Part shown: positions 47,555-60,362 of the stretch, in pieces
Layout: each line of letters begins with the position of its first letter
Position numbering within the stretch: the stretch's first letter is position 1
The notes under the pieces: generated by a model
The model's database searches: none
Told to the model about the DNA's origin: nothing
Seen by the model: only the letters and a program-made list of their open reading frames with translations
Origin: Pelobates cultripes
Taxonomy: Eukaryota > Chordata > Amphibia > Anura > Pelobatidae
Direction: 5' to 3'
Assembly: GCA_933207985.1 (NCBI GenBank)
Contig: OW240912.1
Coordinates: 253,058,347-253,122,346, forward strand
Length of the DNA stretch: 64,000 nucleotides
Position numbers and translations under genes: made by a program

Positions 47555-47965
47555 GGAAACTTTTTGGTTTGGTTTGGAAATTCGGGCAAGTAAAAAAATT
47601 TGTCTGCTTCGGCAATTCGGACCAATGGCATTCAGTTCAGCAATTCGGCAATTCTGCAACTTCGGCAATTCATAACTTCGGCAAGACGGAACTTTGGCAA
47701 TTAGGAACTTCGGTAATTCAGACTCTAACCCTAACCCTAAACCCTAAACCTAACCCTAAACCTAACCCCAAAACCCTGACCCCTAATCCTAACCACTTGT
47801 TTTGCCTCTAACCCTAAACCCTAACCACTTGTTTTGCCACTTTTCAGAAATCCGAAGAACTTTGGAACTTCGGTAAATTGGAACTTTGGCAATTCGGAAC
47901 TTTGGCAATTTGGTTCGGTTCGGCACTTGGAAATTCAGCAATTTGAATGTCCGAATTGTACGAAA
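47555..47965. repeat. TTCGGCAATTCGG minisatellite enclosing telomere-like CCCTAA tract
   Basis: Short units of ttcggcaattcgg and aacttcggcaat flank both sides of a tract of about 110 bp (47720-47830) made of ccctaa, ccctaaa and cctaaccc words. The tract is short and degenerate, so it is interstitial and not a chromosome end. Confidence 0.8.
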
Positions 47966-49992
47966 TTAGTCTAAATGTACATTCAGAGTGAAACGAATAG
48001 CACATGTCTATTTCATAACACACTATATAGATAATACATTAATACAGAGCAAAATAAGATTCTTTGTCTGCAATAAAGCCCCAGAATTTTTATATTGTGC
48101 AGTGAGTTCTCATATTAACCAGGAAATGATTATACAGTCCACATCTGGCATCATCTATTAAGTATAATAAACAGACTACAGATAACTTTATTTATATTTT
48201 TTAAGAAAAAGGCTACATGTAGAAATTTTTACTGTAGGATTAGCAGATTCTTCCACTCAACTGTATTTATGAAATCCACGAATAAAGCTATTATAAAATA
48301 TGCTGCTGCTTCTGTTAACTCAATTGATTACTTAATCCAGATATTTGGTGGTGACAATACAAGCTATTTTACAGAGAGCTATGAGCACGGTACATCACAG
48401 CTACCTAGGAGTTGCAGTGTTGATGTCAAGTACAAAAAGAAAAAATGAAGGTTAGGAGTGAGATACAGAGCAGGTGGGGGGAAAGATCATAATTATTCAT
48501 TATTTTTAATTATAAAATTTAATTAATAAACAATACATATAATGGTTTTCTGACTTAAACCCAAGTGGGTGATTGTATTGCACCTTTAACAAATAGGTTG
48601 CTATTGGATTTGTGATATCGTTCTCTTAAGATGAGAGTTATTGTAAAACAAAAACAAATAAAGTTATCATGCATGGAGACAAGTGGTAGCCCTAGCTATT
48701 TTAAAGTGGGGAGTGTTGCACCAATTAGGGAGCAAGACCAAGTTTTCAGAGGAATTGCAGTTATCAACTCTAGGCATTATAAGACTCAGACTCATGGCTG
48801 AGCTATTTCCCCAGCATCCTGCAAAAAAGGATGGGAATAGAGATGGCAACCTATGCTCTAACTTAAACTTAACCTGCTATATTTTAACTTTCTTGGTTAA
48901 GAACTAAATGTCCAATCAGAATTCTCATTGTGACAAGTGATATAAAAGTAAAGATTGACAAGTAAAAAACAATGAAATAATTTTGAAAGATTACTTGCCC
49001 AGCATGGCTTACAGAAAGGTCTGATGAAAAAAAAGTTGGATGTATCATAACTTTATCTTTCAAAGTAAATTATTAACAGATACCTATTTTATCAGATATT
49101 TACTTCCTTCTGTGAGATTTTTTTAACAGCAAAAAGAAAATGTTTTGAAATATTGAAACAGAAGTATTATAGCATAGCTTTGTCATGTTACCTGCCAACC
49201 CGTCGCTAAATAAAATGTATTTAATTTAATGCAACTAAAAGCAGTGGGACCTTGGGAAGTTTTGATGGTGGTGCGCTGGACTCCACCCATATAATTTGAA
49301 TCCACCCACACTCTTTGAAAACAGCACCTTCTGATATATTAGATTCATAAGAAAATAATAAAATATTTGGTGTGGCCAGGCAGGCATGCAGATAGGAAGT
49401 AGATAGTGTGAGCTCTGCAACAACTCTAGATATTCTACAGTTTTACACGGAATTACCGTGCAAATGCCTGTTGAAAGATACAGCAGGACTTCGCATGAGA
49501 TAATTTGCAGTTGTTGCCCCCAACAGATCTACACAGAATTGTAAATCTTTACCAACATAAATAAATGCTAGTAATAATACCTGCTGCTGTTCTTCAAAAA
49601 AAATGGGTATTTATCCATCTTATCACTTAGGATTTAGAAAACTGTATAGTTTATGATTGTGCAGTATTAATATAAAACTCTTCCCATTACATTCCTTCTT
49701 CTGTTTATTAAATTATTATTTCATCATCAATTCCTTTATATTTTTGCTGAACACTGGTTTATGTAATCTTTATTTGATTTTAATAAAAAATATGTTAAGT
49801 TGAACAAAACAGTTTACCATAGTTATCCAAGTATCTATATGAAAAATTAACCACATTTATTTTTGTAGTGGATCCAAACAGATAGTTATATTATGTCAGA
49901 TTGCATATTCAATATACATTTCCAAAGTGTGGCCCATGTTCCTGAAAGGTATGTAGGCTAGTTGATCATAGCTATGGTTATTATGTTAATTT

Positions 49993-50020
49993 GATAGATA
50001 GATAGATAGATAGATAGATA
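49993..50020. repeat. (GATA)7 microsatellite
   Basis: Seven uninterrupted gata units. Confidence 0.92.
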
Positions 50021-52737
50021 CATTTTTCATATACATGAAATTATTCATCTAGTGATAAATGCTGATAGTATTATTCCTAGAATAAAAATACAGAGATGTT
50101 TATTAATGTGTTGTGGCACATAAGCATTAAGAAAGGTCAATGCATTAATTATACACTCCTTCAGGAAATAATTTTCTACTAACAATAAAGTAAAACATTT
50201 TAAGTGTGTATTCTGAAAAGTGTTCATGAGAGTTAACATGAATAATGAGGAAAAACTTTGAATTGTCTATTTATTCAATATTTAAGTGAAAAATAAATAG
50301 ATATTTCATTTTAAAGAGCACTACCATATTGGTGTTAATACATAGTTTACAAATATAGTTTCAATAAATAAATCAAGTTTTTGTTTTAGAAAAAAATCAG
50401 AATATAGTTTTACCTGCATTTTTATTTTGTAGAATGTTGGGAACAAAAGTCAGATCGCTGAAAGCTCTAGCTATCAATCAGTGTAGGACAGAATGAGGCC
50501 ATCCATTAAAACAGAAGTGTTGCTAGTTTTCGATTATAAAATATATGACACTATAATATTTTAAGACATACCACAAAAAGTTAAATTTAATCAAATGTGT
50601 AAGAGATAGGATTTTTGATCTGGTTTAAATCGGTTGTGCCAAATCTATTTATAACTTGATACCTCAAATCTACAATGTGGAACCTTAATTCAATTTAAAC
50701 AAGAAGGCAAAAAAAAATTAAAAAATTTGGCAGTACATACCGATACATCACAGGAAATTTAACAAGATTCAGAATAATAGGTTTTGGCTTCATAAAGAAT
50801 TAGGGAATTATATATTGAAGAGGATTATAGATTTGCAGATTGGGAACGAGGAAATTTTAAGAATATTCATACCAGAACCTCAGATTACAGCAGACAAATA
50901 TACAATGCCTATGATAACATTTATAGCATTACTTCTTAAAAATTAAAAATAAAATCTGTGCAGGAAAAATGTGTTTCTAATATTGATTGAGTATTGTTAA
51001 AACGTGGCAGAATTATGCTGTTGTTTTGTCATATCAGAGCAATTAAATAAAGTAAAAATAATCAAACAAGGTAGACACGGATAGGGAATGGGAATTTTAC
51101 AATGCAAATAGTTGCAAATTAAAAGTTAACTCCATAGGCAGAGCTTAGATGTAGTTTTCCATAAATGTGACAATCACAATGCTTTAAAAATAGGAATGGG
51201 CAAAATGCCAAATTCCACTTTGCTGAACTATCTTCTCTACGGTGGAAATTAGCTTTTACAGTAAAACATTTTCAAAGGTTTAGCAGCTGCCAATCCAAAT
51301 AACTCTTTAGGGTGATATAAGTTACTATCTCATTTAGTAGATATATATATATGCTGCTCCTGCTTGATGCTGTCAGTGCATTGTGAAAATAAGAACAATT
51401 GACCAGAAAGTATTGAAACGACAGAACAATAATATTGAACTACAGATACAGATGTGAGAATTAAAAATAGAAGTACTAAACTTGCTTGGTAAACGCATAT
51501 AGCCTGATTTCTATTAATTTAGCAAAAATTGCATATAGAGCAGAGTAACCTAAATTCTCTATAAATGTAAATCAATGTTCAACTCTACAATACAAATGGA
51601 TATTGTGCATATTTTTTTCTTTTTTAATGTATTATTGGAAAAGAATAGTAGGTTTCATAAATGGAAGTACAAGACAGTACAACGTAATCATAGTTAAAAA
51701 AAAAACCATCAACAGCTAAAAATGGCAGCTTTGAAAAATCCCAATTCATCAATAAGTTGCATAAAATTAATAGAACACACCAAGTTAAATGCAGTATTAT
51801 ATGATAACAACATAATAAAGAAAACATTGTTTTAATAAATATAAAAAAAGAGTAAATCAAACAGGCGATATAGATATTTACTACAGCAGTTGACCGTGAG
51901 TGGTAATGAAAAACAAATTACATGGAACAAACATTCCAAAAACATACAGTGGCAAACAAATTGCACCTAAAAATAGTCTAATGCTTTTACTGCCCAGGGG
52001 ACAGTTCCCTACATGTAGGACATGAGGAACCTGAAAAATGACATGATCCCCCAAAATCAGGACTGTCCCACCAAAAGCAGGACAGTTGGAATGCCTGGAA
52101 AATGGATGCTGCTAATATGGTAATTGTGCTGATTTCAAGTTTTGCATAGGTGGACTTTATAATGACAGAGTGTAAGCTTTTTTTTTGGCTTCTGGCTTTT
52201 GGAATGAGTTACTTTATTTTACATTGACTCAACTTTAAAATATAGCAGAAACTTGTGACAATGTCATAAAGTTGTGAAAAAAAATTGTTCTTAAATAAAG
52301 AAACTTATCACAAAAAGTTTAGCTCTGTTTAGTGCACATGTAAGATGTAGAGTATTCAGACTAATAGCATGTACTGACATAAGCATCAAGACAAATATGT
52401 GTTATTAATTAAGGCAGTTGCATCTGTAGATCTGCAAAAATCTTAAGAAAAACATCTCAAATATTACATATCAAATGTGTATACTCATACTTCATACCCC
52501 TGTGAAGAAAGTAATTATGTGCTGTGACATGCAATCTTTCACACACAGTGAAGATCAGTGTGCTAATTATATTAACTCAAGATTATGCCAAGCATTATGT
52601 AAACTATATCCCTTATCTATGTGTAAATCACCATCACAAAGCTACTTGATCTACTACTTCTTGAACTATATTGTAAATTAAATGTTTTCTTTAGAAAATC
52701 CTACTGTTGACTCAAATAAAAACTAATGTATAGCTTA

Positions 52738-52880
52738 CGCAAGAATTCAAAGTAAATTTCAAATTTAAGTCTAGAATAGATCAACTGACAGTATAGGTGA
52801 CTTCAAGAATTTTTATAGTTCGGCTATTTAGAGTTTTATTTGAAATTCATTTTGAATTTTTACTTTAGTAAATAACCCTG
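52738..52880. mobile_element. Palindromic MITE, cagggttat family, right-complete copy
   Basis: gaattcaaagtaaatttcaa at the left, gttcggctattt and ttcattttgaatttttactt at the right, ending agtaaataaccctg. The left terminus is lost. Confidence 0.6.
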
Positions 52881-53774
52881 TAGAAATGTATTTTTTCATC
52901 AAAGATGGTACCTACCCAATGCATTCCTTCACAAATTTTTTTTGTTAAACTCTTGTTGCTCAGTAAAATGTTCAGTGCTTTAAATATGGTGAATTAATGT
53001 TAAAATATGAAATTTATTCTTTCCATTATCTTTCCATTCCTCCTATTTTCACATTAATTTATAGCCTGATTTGACCTGCCACCATTATTTATTCTACCAG
53101 CAACATTTCATGTCCTTAGTTCCATATTTGTATAATGGTTATTTGTATAAATCATCATGACAAAGAACAAGTTAACTTTCAGATAAATCTAACCAGTCCT
53201 TCAAGGTGGACTTATTTCAATGCCATACTTGATTAACTCTTAGTCTTCTGCTCAGCGCCAGCTGAGATTATACTTCCTTAGGGCAAACTTTAGTGACATT
53301 AACTGCAGATTCTTATTGTTTGTTTGTTTTTCTGCAGTAGCAGCTGATGTTTTGTACTATTTTCCTTAAGGGTTGGGTAATTTAAAATATAAGAGCACTT
53401 GTCCTTCAAAAGAAAGTCATTTGTTTATGTATTTGTTTACATACTTGTGTTAGCTAAATGTTGGAGATGGTTATTGAGGCAAATATGTATGGACCTGGAG
53501 AAAGAAGAAATAGGCAGGAAACTGAGAAGCCACTAAATGCTTTTCTGAAGCGAATTAGAGAGTAGCATTATGTATATGGTGTGAGACTGAACATTTTGGC
53601 AAATCTCTACCATTAGTTCATACTGCCACAATCCCAGGTGTCTCTTTGATACCTTCAATTATCTTCTTCGCCCTACGGTAGCCACCTCCGAAACTAACCT
53701 GTAAGCTCATAGATTTACCTGCTACTTTGCTGACAAGAATAAACAGTTAAGAAAATAAACTTCCTCCCTTCACA

Positions 53775-53820
53775 TTTCTTTCTTTCTTTCTTTTTTTCTT
53801 TCTTTCTTTCTTTATTTCTT
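53775..53820. repeat. (TTTC)n microsatellite
   Basis: About eleven tttc units with one T-run interruption. Confidence 0.9.
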
Positions 53821-53824
53821 CCAT

Positions 53825-54545
53825 CCACACTTCTAGAACTCATCACCAGTTGCCTTTTCTTCCATCTCTGATTGGATGTTCTCCCGCTTTCTGAAAATCA
53901 ATCTCTCTAAAATTGAACTTCTTATTTTTCCTCCTCAAAATACTAATCCTCCTCTTTCACTCTGCCTACAAGTTGATGGAACCCGCGTCAACCTGTCCTT
54001 GCAAGCTCACTGTCATAATGTTATCTTTGATTATGGCCTCACCATTATTTCTCATATCCAGTCTGTTGCCACATCCTGCCTATTCCACCGTAAAAAATTG
54101 CCCGCGTCCACCCCTGTCTTGAACAAAAAGGAGCTTGTTTACGTTCTAGTATTTGCTTGCATTGATTACTATAATTCTCTCCTAATTGTTCTCTACAGAC
54201 GCCGTACTGTCTGTGTAATGAATGCCACCTTCAGGCTGATTTTTCTCTCCTGTCACTCCTCTCACTCTTTGTTCATCTGTCAATCCTTACATTGGCTTCA
54301 TGTATTCTACAGGAATTAATTCAAAATACTAACCCTTACCTTTAAATCTATAAACAACTCTATCCATTGTTACATTTCTTCCCTAATAAAGTATGACCCT
54401 TATTGCTAACTAATGCTTGTAGGATTTCTCATGGATAGTCCTCTTCTTTGGAACAGCCTTATTTGAATACAGACCTTATCAATCTATTGTTCCTGTATCA
54501 TTTTGTAATTGTCTTACCTATTGCTAAATTTCCTCAATTTCCCTC
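53825..54545 (+). pseudogene. CR1/Rex1-like LINE RT C-terminal fragment
   Basis: The + strand reads ...MFSRFLKINLSKIELLIFPP, LQVDGTRVNLSLQAHCHNVI, ACIDYYNSLL (the conserved IDYCNSLL motif) and SLHWLHV (LHWLPV). This is the C-terminal part of the reverse transcriptase of this LINE clade. It shares LQVDG...NxSLQxHCxxVIF with the minus-strand copy at 37.1-37.5 kb. Frame loss begins near 54200. The sequence continues to a tail-like segment with ttgttcctgtatcattttgt. Confidence 0.75.
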
Positions 54546-54589
54546 TTTTATGATAGAACTCAGTTCCCTCAGCGGCATCCAGCTTCTGA

Positions 54590-54717
54590 AATTTACTAAC
54601 ATTAGTAGGGCCGCTGAGTAGAGATGCCTCTGATTCTCTAAGCCAATCAGTAGATCCCCATTCATAAAAGTACATACCTTTTTTTGAATGGGATATTATG
54701 TTACCTGGAGTGTTCCT
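54590..54717. mobile_element. TTAA-family element, right-end fragment
   Basis: It ends ttacctggagtgttcct before TTAA (54718-54721), like the right ends at 18126, 38608 and 63563. The left end is missing, and no matching start was found before the LINE. Confidence 0.45.
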
Positions 54718-54756
54718 TTAAGATAACCCAATCACCTTATATTACGCTGATATTGC

Positions 54757-55060
54757 AGATGGTTGCTGAGGGAAATCATTATGTAGATATGGATTTATCT
54801 GCTTGCAGACAATATTGCTAAATTTTGGAGATGGTTGCTGAGAGAAATTAGGCTGTAAGTATGGATTGAATTACTCTTAGCTGATATCATAACATTTAGG
54901 AGATGGTTGCTGGGGCGAATCAGAATGTGGGTATGAAGAATTTTGGAGATGGTTGCTGGGGTGAATCAAGGTGTAGATATGAATGTATGTGCATGCAGAT
55001 GGTATTACAAAATATTGGAGAATGTTGCTCTGAGAAATTAGGGTACACTGTTGGATCTAG
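54757..55060. repeat. agatggttgctg minisatellite
   Basis: Five units start with (gg)agatggttgctgag at 54757, 54839, 54901, 54947 and 55019 and contain gtagatatggat-like middles. Spacing varies from 46 to 82 bp. A related single unit lies at 53463 (ggagatggttattgaggca). Confidence 0.75.
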
Positions 55061-56268
55061 AAAAAGAAGAATTGCAATGGCAATAATTGTAGTTTGAAAG
55101 AAGTTTTTATATGGGGATTACAAATCTCCATAGAACTTATTATTCACATGTTGGAAAAATGCTGTTTGAACTAGTTGGCAGAAAATTCGACTGACTGATG
55201 AAATAAGCTTTGTACAGTTTACAGTATAGTTATACACAGTGAGGTTTGAAGGTTTGGAAGCTTTTGGAAGCTTTGAACTAATATTCTTTTTGAAAAAAAT
55301 ATATACAAAATATAGGTTGCACCAATATAAAGTCTAATTAGTCCACAATTGCTGGAATTTGTTCTAAACTGGCAACCATCCAGACTTCAAATGGTGGGAT
55401 TATATGAAATTAAAGCAGAAAATGATGGTGCAGAGCGTATGAAACTAGGGGCAGGGCATGCAACAATAATGTATATGGTATATCACTCACATTTCAGAGA
55501 GCTATAAGACCAGCTCGGAGTTTAGCAGCATGCAGCAGTACAATTCACACTGATGGATATGTAGATCTGGGGGCTGGTCCCTAAATGTGTAGTTTGATAT
55601 ATAAAAGATAAAAATGGCAAACAATAGTGCTCACTGTAATCAATATATTAATGGTTATAAGAGTAAGAATATTCTACTCACATGTAGTGGAGCAGTAGAT
55701 CCTGCTCAGATGGTAGCACTTAGGTGGTATAATCCCCACCAGGGATATGATCTTAAGTAGATTCTCCAAGGTGTAGTATCCAAAGTTTTCTTATTTGGTA
55801 TCTTTTTAAGTGCCAGGAACAGAAGAAGTTAAAAATTAATAAAAGCAACTAAAAGCATAAAAAGCATAATAAATGGGCAAACACAACTAGTAATGAATGT
55901 CAGATATAGTTTAATGCTTTAAAACAAAAGTTAAAACAATAAAAACGCATTTCGCCAAGTGTAGATAATGGTGGTTTTCTCAAGTGTAGATAATGGAGGC
56001 CTTGCACTTAGGAGTTTATTTAGGGAGATGTCAGGTTTAAATAGAGTAATTCGCCGCCAAAATGACATCATTTGTGAACTTTGACCTCAACTAGGTTCAT
56101 ATGTTGAGAGCAAAGGGCAGTTTGGTGGATTGTAAATTGAATAAAAACAGAACAAAAAGACATAAGTTGTATACTGTGATTAGTGATAAAACAATTGTGT
56201 AATAAAAAATGATTATTTCATGTTTAAAATTGGGTCACATGACCTATAATTAAGTAAAACTATAAGCT

Positions 56269-56410
56269 TGTTTGAGCAGGGTCCTCTTTAACCTATCGTT
56301 CCTGTAAGTTTTCTTGCAATTGTCCTATTTATAGTTAAATCCCCCCTCTCATAATATTGTAAAGCGCTATGGAATCTGTTGGCACTCTATAAATGGCAAT
56401 AATAATATAA
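56269..56410 (+). mobile_element. CR1/Rex1-like LINE 3' tail
   Basis: gagcagggtcctctttaacc, then tgtaaagcgctatggaatct and gttggcactctataaatggc, ending in aataataat microsatellite repeats. It is the + strand counterpart of the tail at 11766. 5'-truncated. Confidence 0.65.
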
Positions 56411-57004
56411 GATGATTTATAAAAATTGAAAATAAGGCAATGGTCTAGTAGTACTAGATAGAATGCCTCTATATGGGTAATTTGATGTGAAAACCAGGTT
56501 TAGATAGTTGTTAAAAACACTAATAACAACTACTATTTTAGCTGTACTTCTGGGGAAACAGGAAGTGTCACGGTCACCATTTTGGAATCTGGCGCCGGAT
56601 AGGGAAGCATCTAGAATATGTGCAGGGAATTTCTAATGCAGTACATAGTACTAGGGGGGATGATATAGAGTGGGTGAACAAGCCTATTATTAAATTTAAA
56701 TTGCCAAAAATCATCAAAAACTTATATTGTGAATTCTGAAAACAGAAGTGCTGCGGCCACCATTTTGGAATAGGGCACCAGACTAAAAACATTCATAGCA
56801 GTGTATGGGACATTCTATTAAAGACCTAGTACATTTGGCAGTACTAGGTAGACATATATGGGATGTAAGGAAAGGGATTTAAAACCACAATGTACATACA
56901 TAATATATGTATAGTTGAGCATAAACATGATAAATTATGAACATGATAAATAAGGGGACTAAATATTAAAAAAATATTAAAAATTAAAAATAGATTGTGA
57001 CATT

Positions 57005-57026
57005 ATATATATATATATATATATAA
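57005..57026. repeat. (TA)n microsatellite
   Basis: About eleven ta units. Confidence 0.9.
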
Positions 57027-57355
57027 ATACACGAATATAATGAACAAAAGATAGGAACAACTTGCACATAATAAATAGTAGGGAACACAGAGGAATGTGG
57101 CAAAATATGATAAAGGAGGGGGCTTATAAAAAGCTAAAATGAGATAAAAAGTGTAATACATACTAAAAATGTATAATACATTTATAAGAAGTTAAGCAGA
57201 TCAAATTCTGCCTTTAGTCCATATGGGTCTAAAATTCTCAGGTGGTATACCCAGTTCATCTAATTTTTTATTATTTATTATGTGCAAGTTGTTCCTATGT
57301 TTTTTATATCTGTATATTTTTTGTAATATTCTTTTTGAGTGTTACAAAAAGAAGG

Positions 57356-58400
57356 TGTAGCGGACCATGGGTAACCTGGCTGGTTACCTGCACTATTAAT
57401 AAATGAACAGACCCATCCCACCCAGTAACTGGACGACACACAGTTCCAGGGGTACAGCTACAACTTTATTGGCCCCACTCGCTTTATACTTTTCTCCACC
57501 TAATTGGTGGATCACACATAAAGACTCTGTCCTCTCCCAGGGGTCACATAACAGATCCACAATCCCAGTCCTTTTATCCTCTGTTAATGCCACACAGTGT
57601 CTCCTCCTAGTACCCTCCCCAACCCAAGGGTCTCCTGATGGAAACGGAACTCCGGTCCCTGTGTCCCCAGTTCCTCCTACCCCTCCACAGGGTTTCCCAC
57701 CTCTGGTGACCAGGGGGTCTTCATCCCATGAGCCTCTGTACCTGGGAGCCCCAGGAAAGGGAAAGCTTCCCGCCTCCTGGACTCCCATCTACAGAAAGCC
57801 CACCAAACCGCTTTTGTACCCAAAGAGTGTCCTCACCAATCTCAGGGACCCCAGAACGGTAACCGCCATGAACAGTCTCCATTTACAGGGTCCCTCAGTG
57901 AAACCAGATAATGGAAGCATCTCCTTTTGGGACATGAATGATCTATAAGAATGGCCACCCAGGGGAGCACTCATTAATTACTTCCCTTGTGGTTTCACAC
58001 TTATGTTGTGAGTTGCTAACTTTCTAATTGATTAGTGCGAACATTCCAGGGGGCACTAGAGAGGTCCTCATTCGGGATCCAAACAAGGTGGGAGCAATCT
58101 AGGAATGCTCCCCCTGGATGGCGTTTGTCTAACGAATGGGCCACCACCCAGAGTAGGCATGAGCTGAGGCTTTCCTTGCGGTTTGTGATTTTGACACCTC
58201 GTTACGAGGTGCGAACGTTCTAAGACAACATTCTAATTGGGGTGTCGTGGTGTACCCCGTTCGGGAGGTGAATGGATTCTGTTCATGGCGGCACCTCCCG
58301 AACAGGGAGAAGGCAGCTTCTGACGAACACATAGAGGGAAATACATGACTAAGTTAGGAAAGCTAGAAAATACACGAAAATGGATGTTAAGACTGTAACA
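57356..58400 (-). mobile_element. Solo LTR (~1.05 kb), minus strand
   Basis: On the minus strand it starts tgttacagtcttaac and ends catggtccgctaca, TG...CA with tgt/aca termini. Near its 3' end it has a TATA-like gaaaagtataaagcgag (about 57480-57492) followed by aataaa (57465-57470), the promoter-poly(A) order of an LTR. No internal retroviral genes flank it. No target duplication was seen, so borders may be off by a few bases. The 181-codon + strand ORF inside (57403-57948) is antisense to the LTR and has no domain. Confidence 0.6.
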
Positions 58401-60362
58401 CACATCACAGAACATCCTGGTCAATTCACAGTTTAGTGGCGGTCATGCTACAGAAGGGCTATAAGATAAAGTAGTCATATTTTACCTTAGCAATACTTTT
58501 AATAAGGGGTGGACTTTTTAAAACAAAATATTTAGCCATTTTTAATAAATACTAAAAGCAAATACATATCAGACCTGCTAATATCTTTCCTTTTGAGATT
58601 GTAAAAGATGCAATTTCTTGTGAAAATACCATGACTTTAGTGACATTAGTTACTGAGTTGACCAGAGCAATTCTGTTATTTTTGTATTCAGTGACATTAA
58701 ACATTGATGTATATACTTTATAATGAATTTCATCTCTGGGGTTCATTAAATTTAGACGTTTTACTAGTATAAAGCTCTATAAAATTAACTAAATATAACC
58801 AAACTGGTAATGATAACAAGTAACTAAAGCTATTAGAAAATAGTAAATCTGTAAATCCATGACTAAGAAGTGTGAACTGTTGCACCACATCTTCTTTCCA
58901 CACACGTTAGGGATTACCATTTGCCTCAAGCCTCTGCACAAGAATCTCATACCAATAGTGAAGGCATGTGTGCACACTCGTGTAAGATCTATCTCAAAGA
59001 CGTTGCTTCTTCTTAGCCTAATTATCGAACCACTGATAAATTCTGGTAAACAGAGACCTGTTTTGCAAATATAAAGACAAACATGGTAAAACACAGCCTG
59101 TCCCTATTTCCTTCCATAACAATTATAAAGGCTCTATGAAGTGTATCTGATTTCTTTTATAACTACTTAGCTCTGGCTTCACAAGCATAACTTCTGGAAT
59201 GGGAATTAGACTTTGATAGCTAATATGTGACTTAATTAACAGTTAAGCAAAGTGTAACCAAGGCCTTCACATTGTAAAAAGAGCTAGTGTACTTAATTAC
59301 AATCTGCCTGAATTTAGTAAAAAAACATATTTAAGCCATAGAATAGTTTGATTCATTATGATCATTTTACATTTTTTAATTGCTAAACTGCCATCCATGC
59401 GTGTATAACCAGCTTGTCTACTTCATAATTGTGTCCCTGGAAGAAGTTATATAAATATATCTTGAGCTTAATATTTATTGCTACTATTTTTAGATGGTAG
59501 TTTGATTATCAATGCACACATTATTTAGACTCAAGGTGCCTTTTTTTTCTTCTTCATTTGTGTGTTTCATTGAGTGTGCAAAGGAGCACCTGTAGAGTCA
59601 TATAATCCAGAATTAGCATATAACAAAGAGGTGAGACTGTTTATAACAATGAGACAGGATATATGGTTATATATCATATATTAATCTATTCATTTGTTGT
59701 CAGACTGTCCCCGTTTGTTCATGTTGCATGTTGATATATACCTTTAAGGAAAAACAAACATTTTCGTGTACCTCTTTGCAAAACATTTGGAAAATCATAA
59801 TGCTTTCATTTATAAGAGCTTAGAAATCACATCAAATAAATAATGGATTTAAATATATGATCTACTAGCCACCACAGCTTATTATGTTTTTTTGGCAGCT
59901 CCTAAATCCCAAGATTTTTTACTTATTATAAAGACATAAATATGTTTTCAGAAAATGACATTCATTTTTCCTTAAACCATTTTTAAGTTTCTGTATAAAC
60001 TATTAATACATTTTTCTTGTTGTAGTTCATGTAACCTGGCTGAACTTCTGCTGTTGTCCAACATGTTTATTTATATATGTATGTCTTTGTTTCTAAGACA
60101 TTTCTGCATTTGAACGATTTCAGGTTACATGGATGTGAATACACATATTGTTGTTGCTTGCTAACCATATTTATTTTCTGTAAAAGTATCTCTACTACTA
60201 ATAACTGGTATTGAACATAAATTACAGTGTAGTGGTATTTGCAGTATGCAAACTATAGTACTTTACTAGATAGAGTTTAGATCATACAGGTCACACAGGT
60301 TAGAAGAACTTAAAAACAAAAAATCATATATTTTCTCTGGCTTAAAATTCTTTGTTCTGCAG
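58401..60362. other. Unassigned intron 9 sequence upstream of exon 10
   Basis: AT-rich, no repeats recognised and no coding potential. The acceptor tract of exon 10 closes it. Confidence 0.65.

Larger units (their letters stand above)
47456..53774. other. Mostly unassigned intron 9 sequence
   Basis: Apart from the TTCGG/telomere-like block, a GATA tract and one MITE copy, this is AT-rich sequence without recognisable elements or coding segments. Confidence 0.55.
55270..57300 (-). mobile_element. Possible retroelement 3' region, family unassigned
   Basis: On the minus strand it begins near gatgaactgggtataccacc, passes two tandem ~185-bp units with ccattttgg (+: caggaagtgtcacggtcacc at 56560 and cagaagtgctgcggccacc at 56742) and ends near tctacacttggcgaaatgcg with a ttttattg tail at about 55940. 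The order resembles tails of GIY-YIG/Penelope-like elements in frogs, from general recollection. No RT frame was found. A LINE tail at 56269 is nested in it. Confidence 0.3.
33393..60362 (+). other. DMD: DMD intron 9 (about 27.0 kb)
   Basis: It runs from the weak donor gtctgt to the acceptor gttctgcag. It is densely loaded with transposable elements between 33.6 and 47.5 kb and 53.8 and 58.4 kb. The rest is AT-rich and featureless. Confidence 0.93.

Noticed and set aside
47720..47830. True telomere or chromosome end
   Set aside because: The tract is short, degenerate and flanked on both sides by minisatellite and normal intron sequence.
57403..57948. 181-codon + strand ORF as a gene
   Set aside because: It lies antisense within a solo LTR, is rich in Pro/Ser/Thr without domain motifs and has an overlapping ORF on the other strand.
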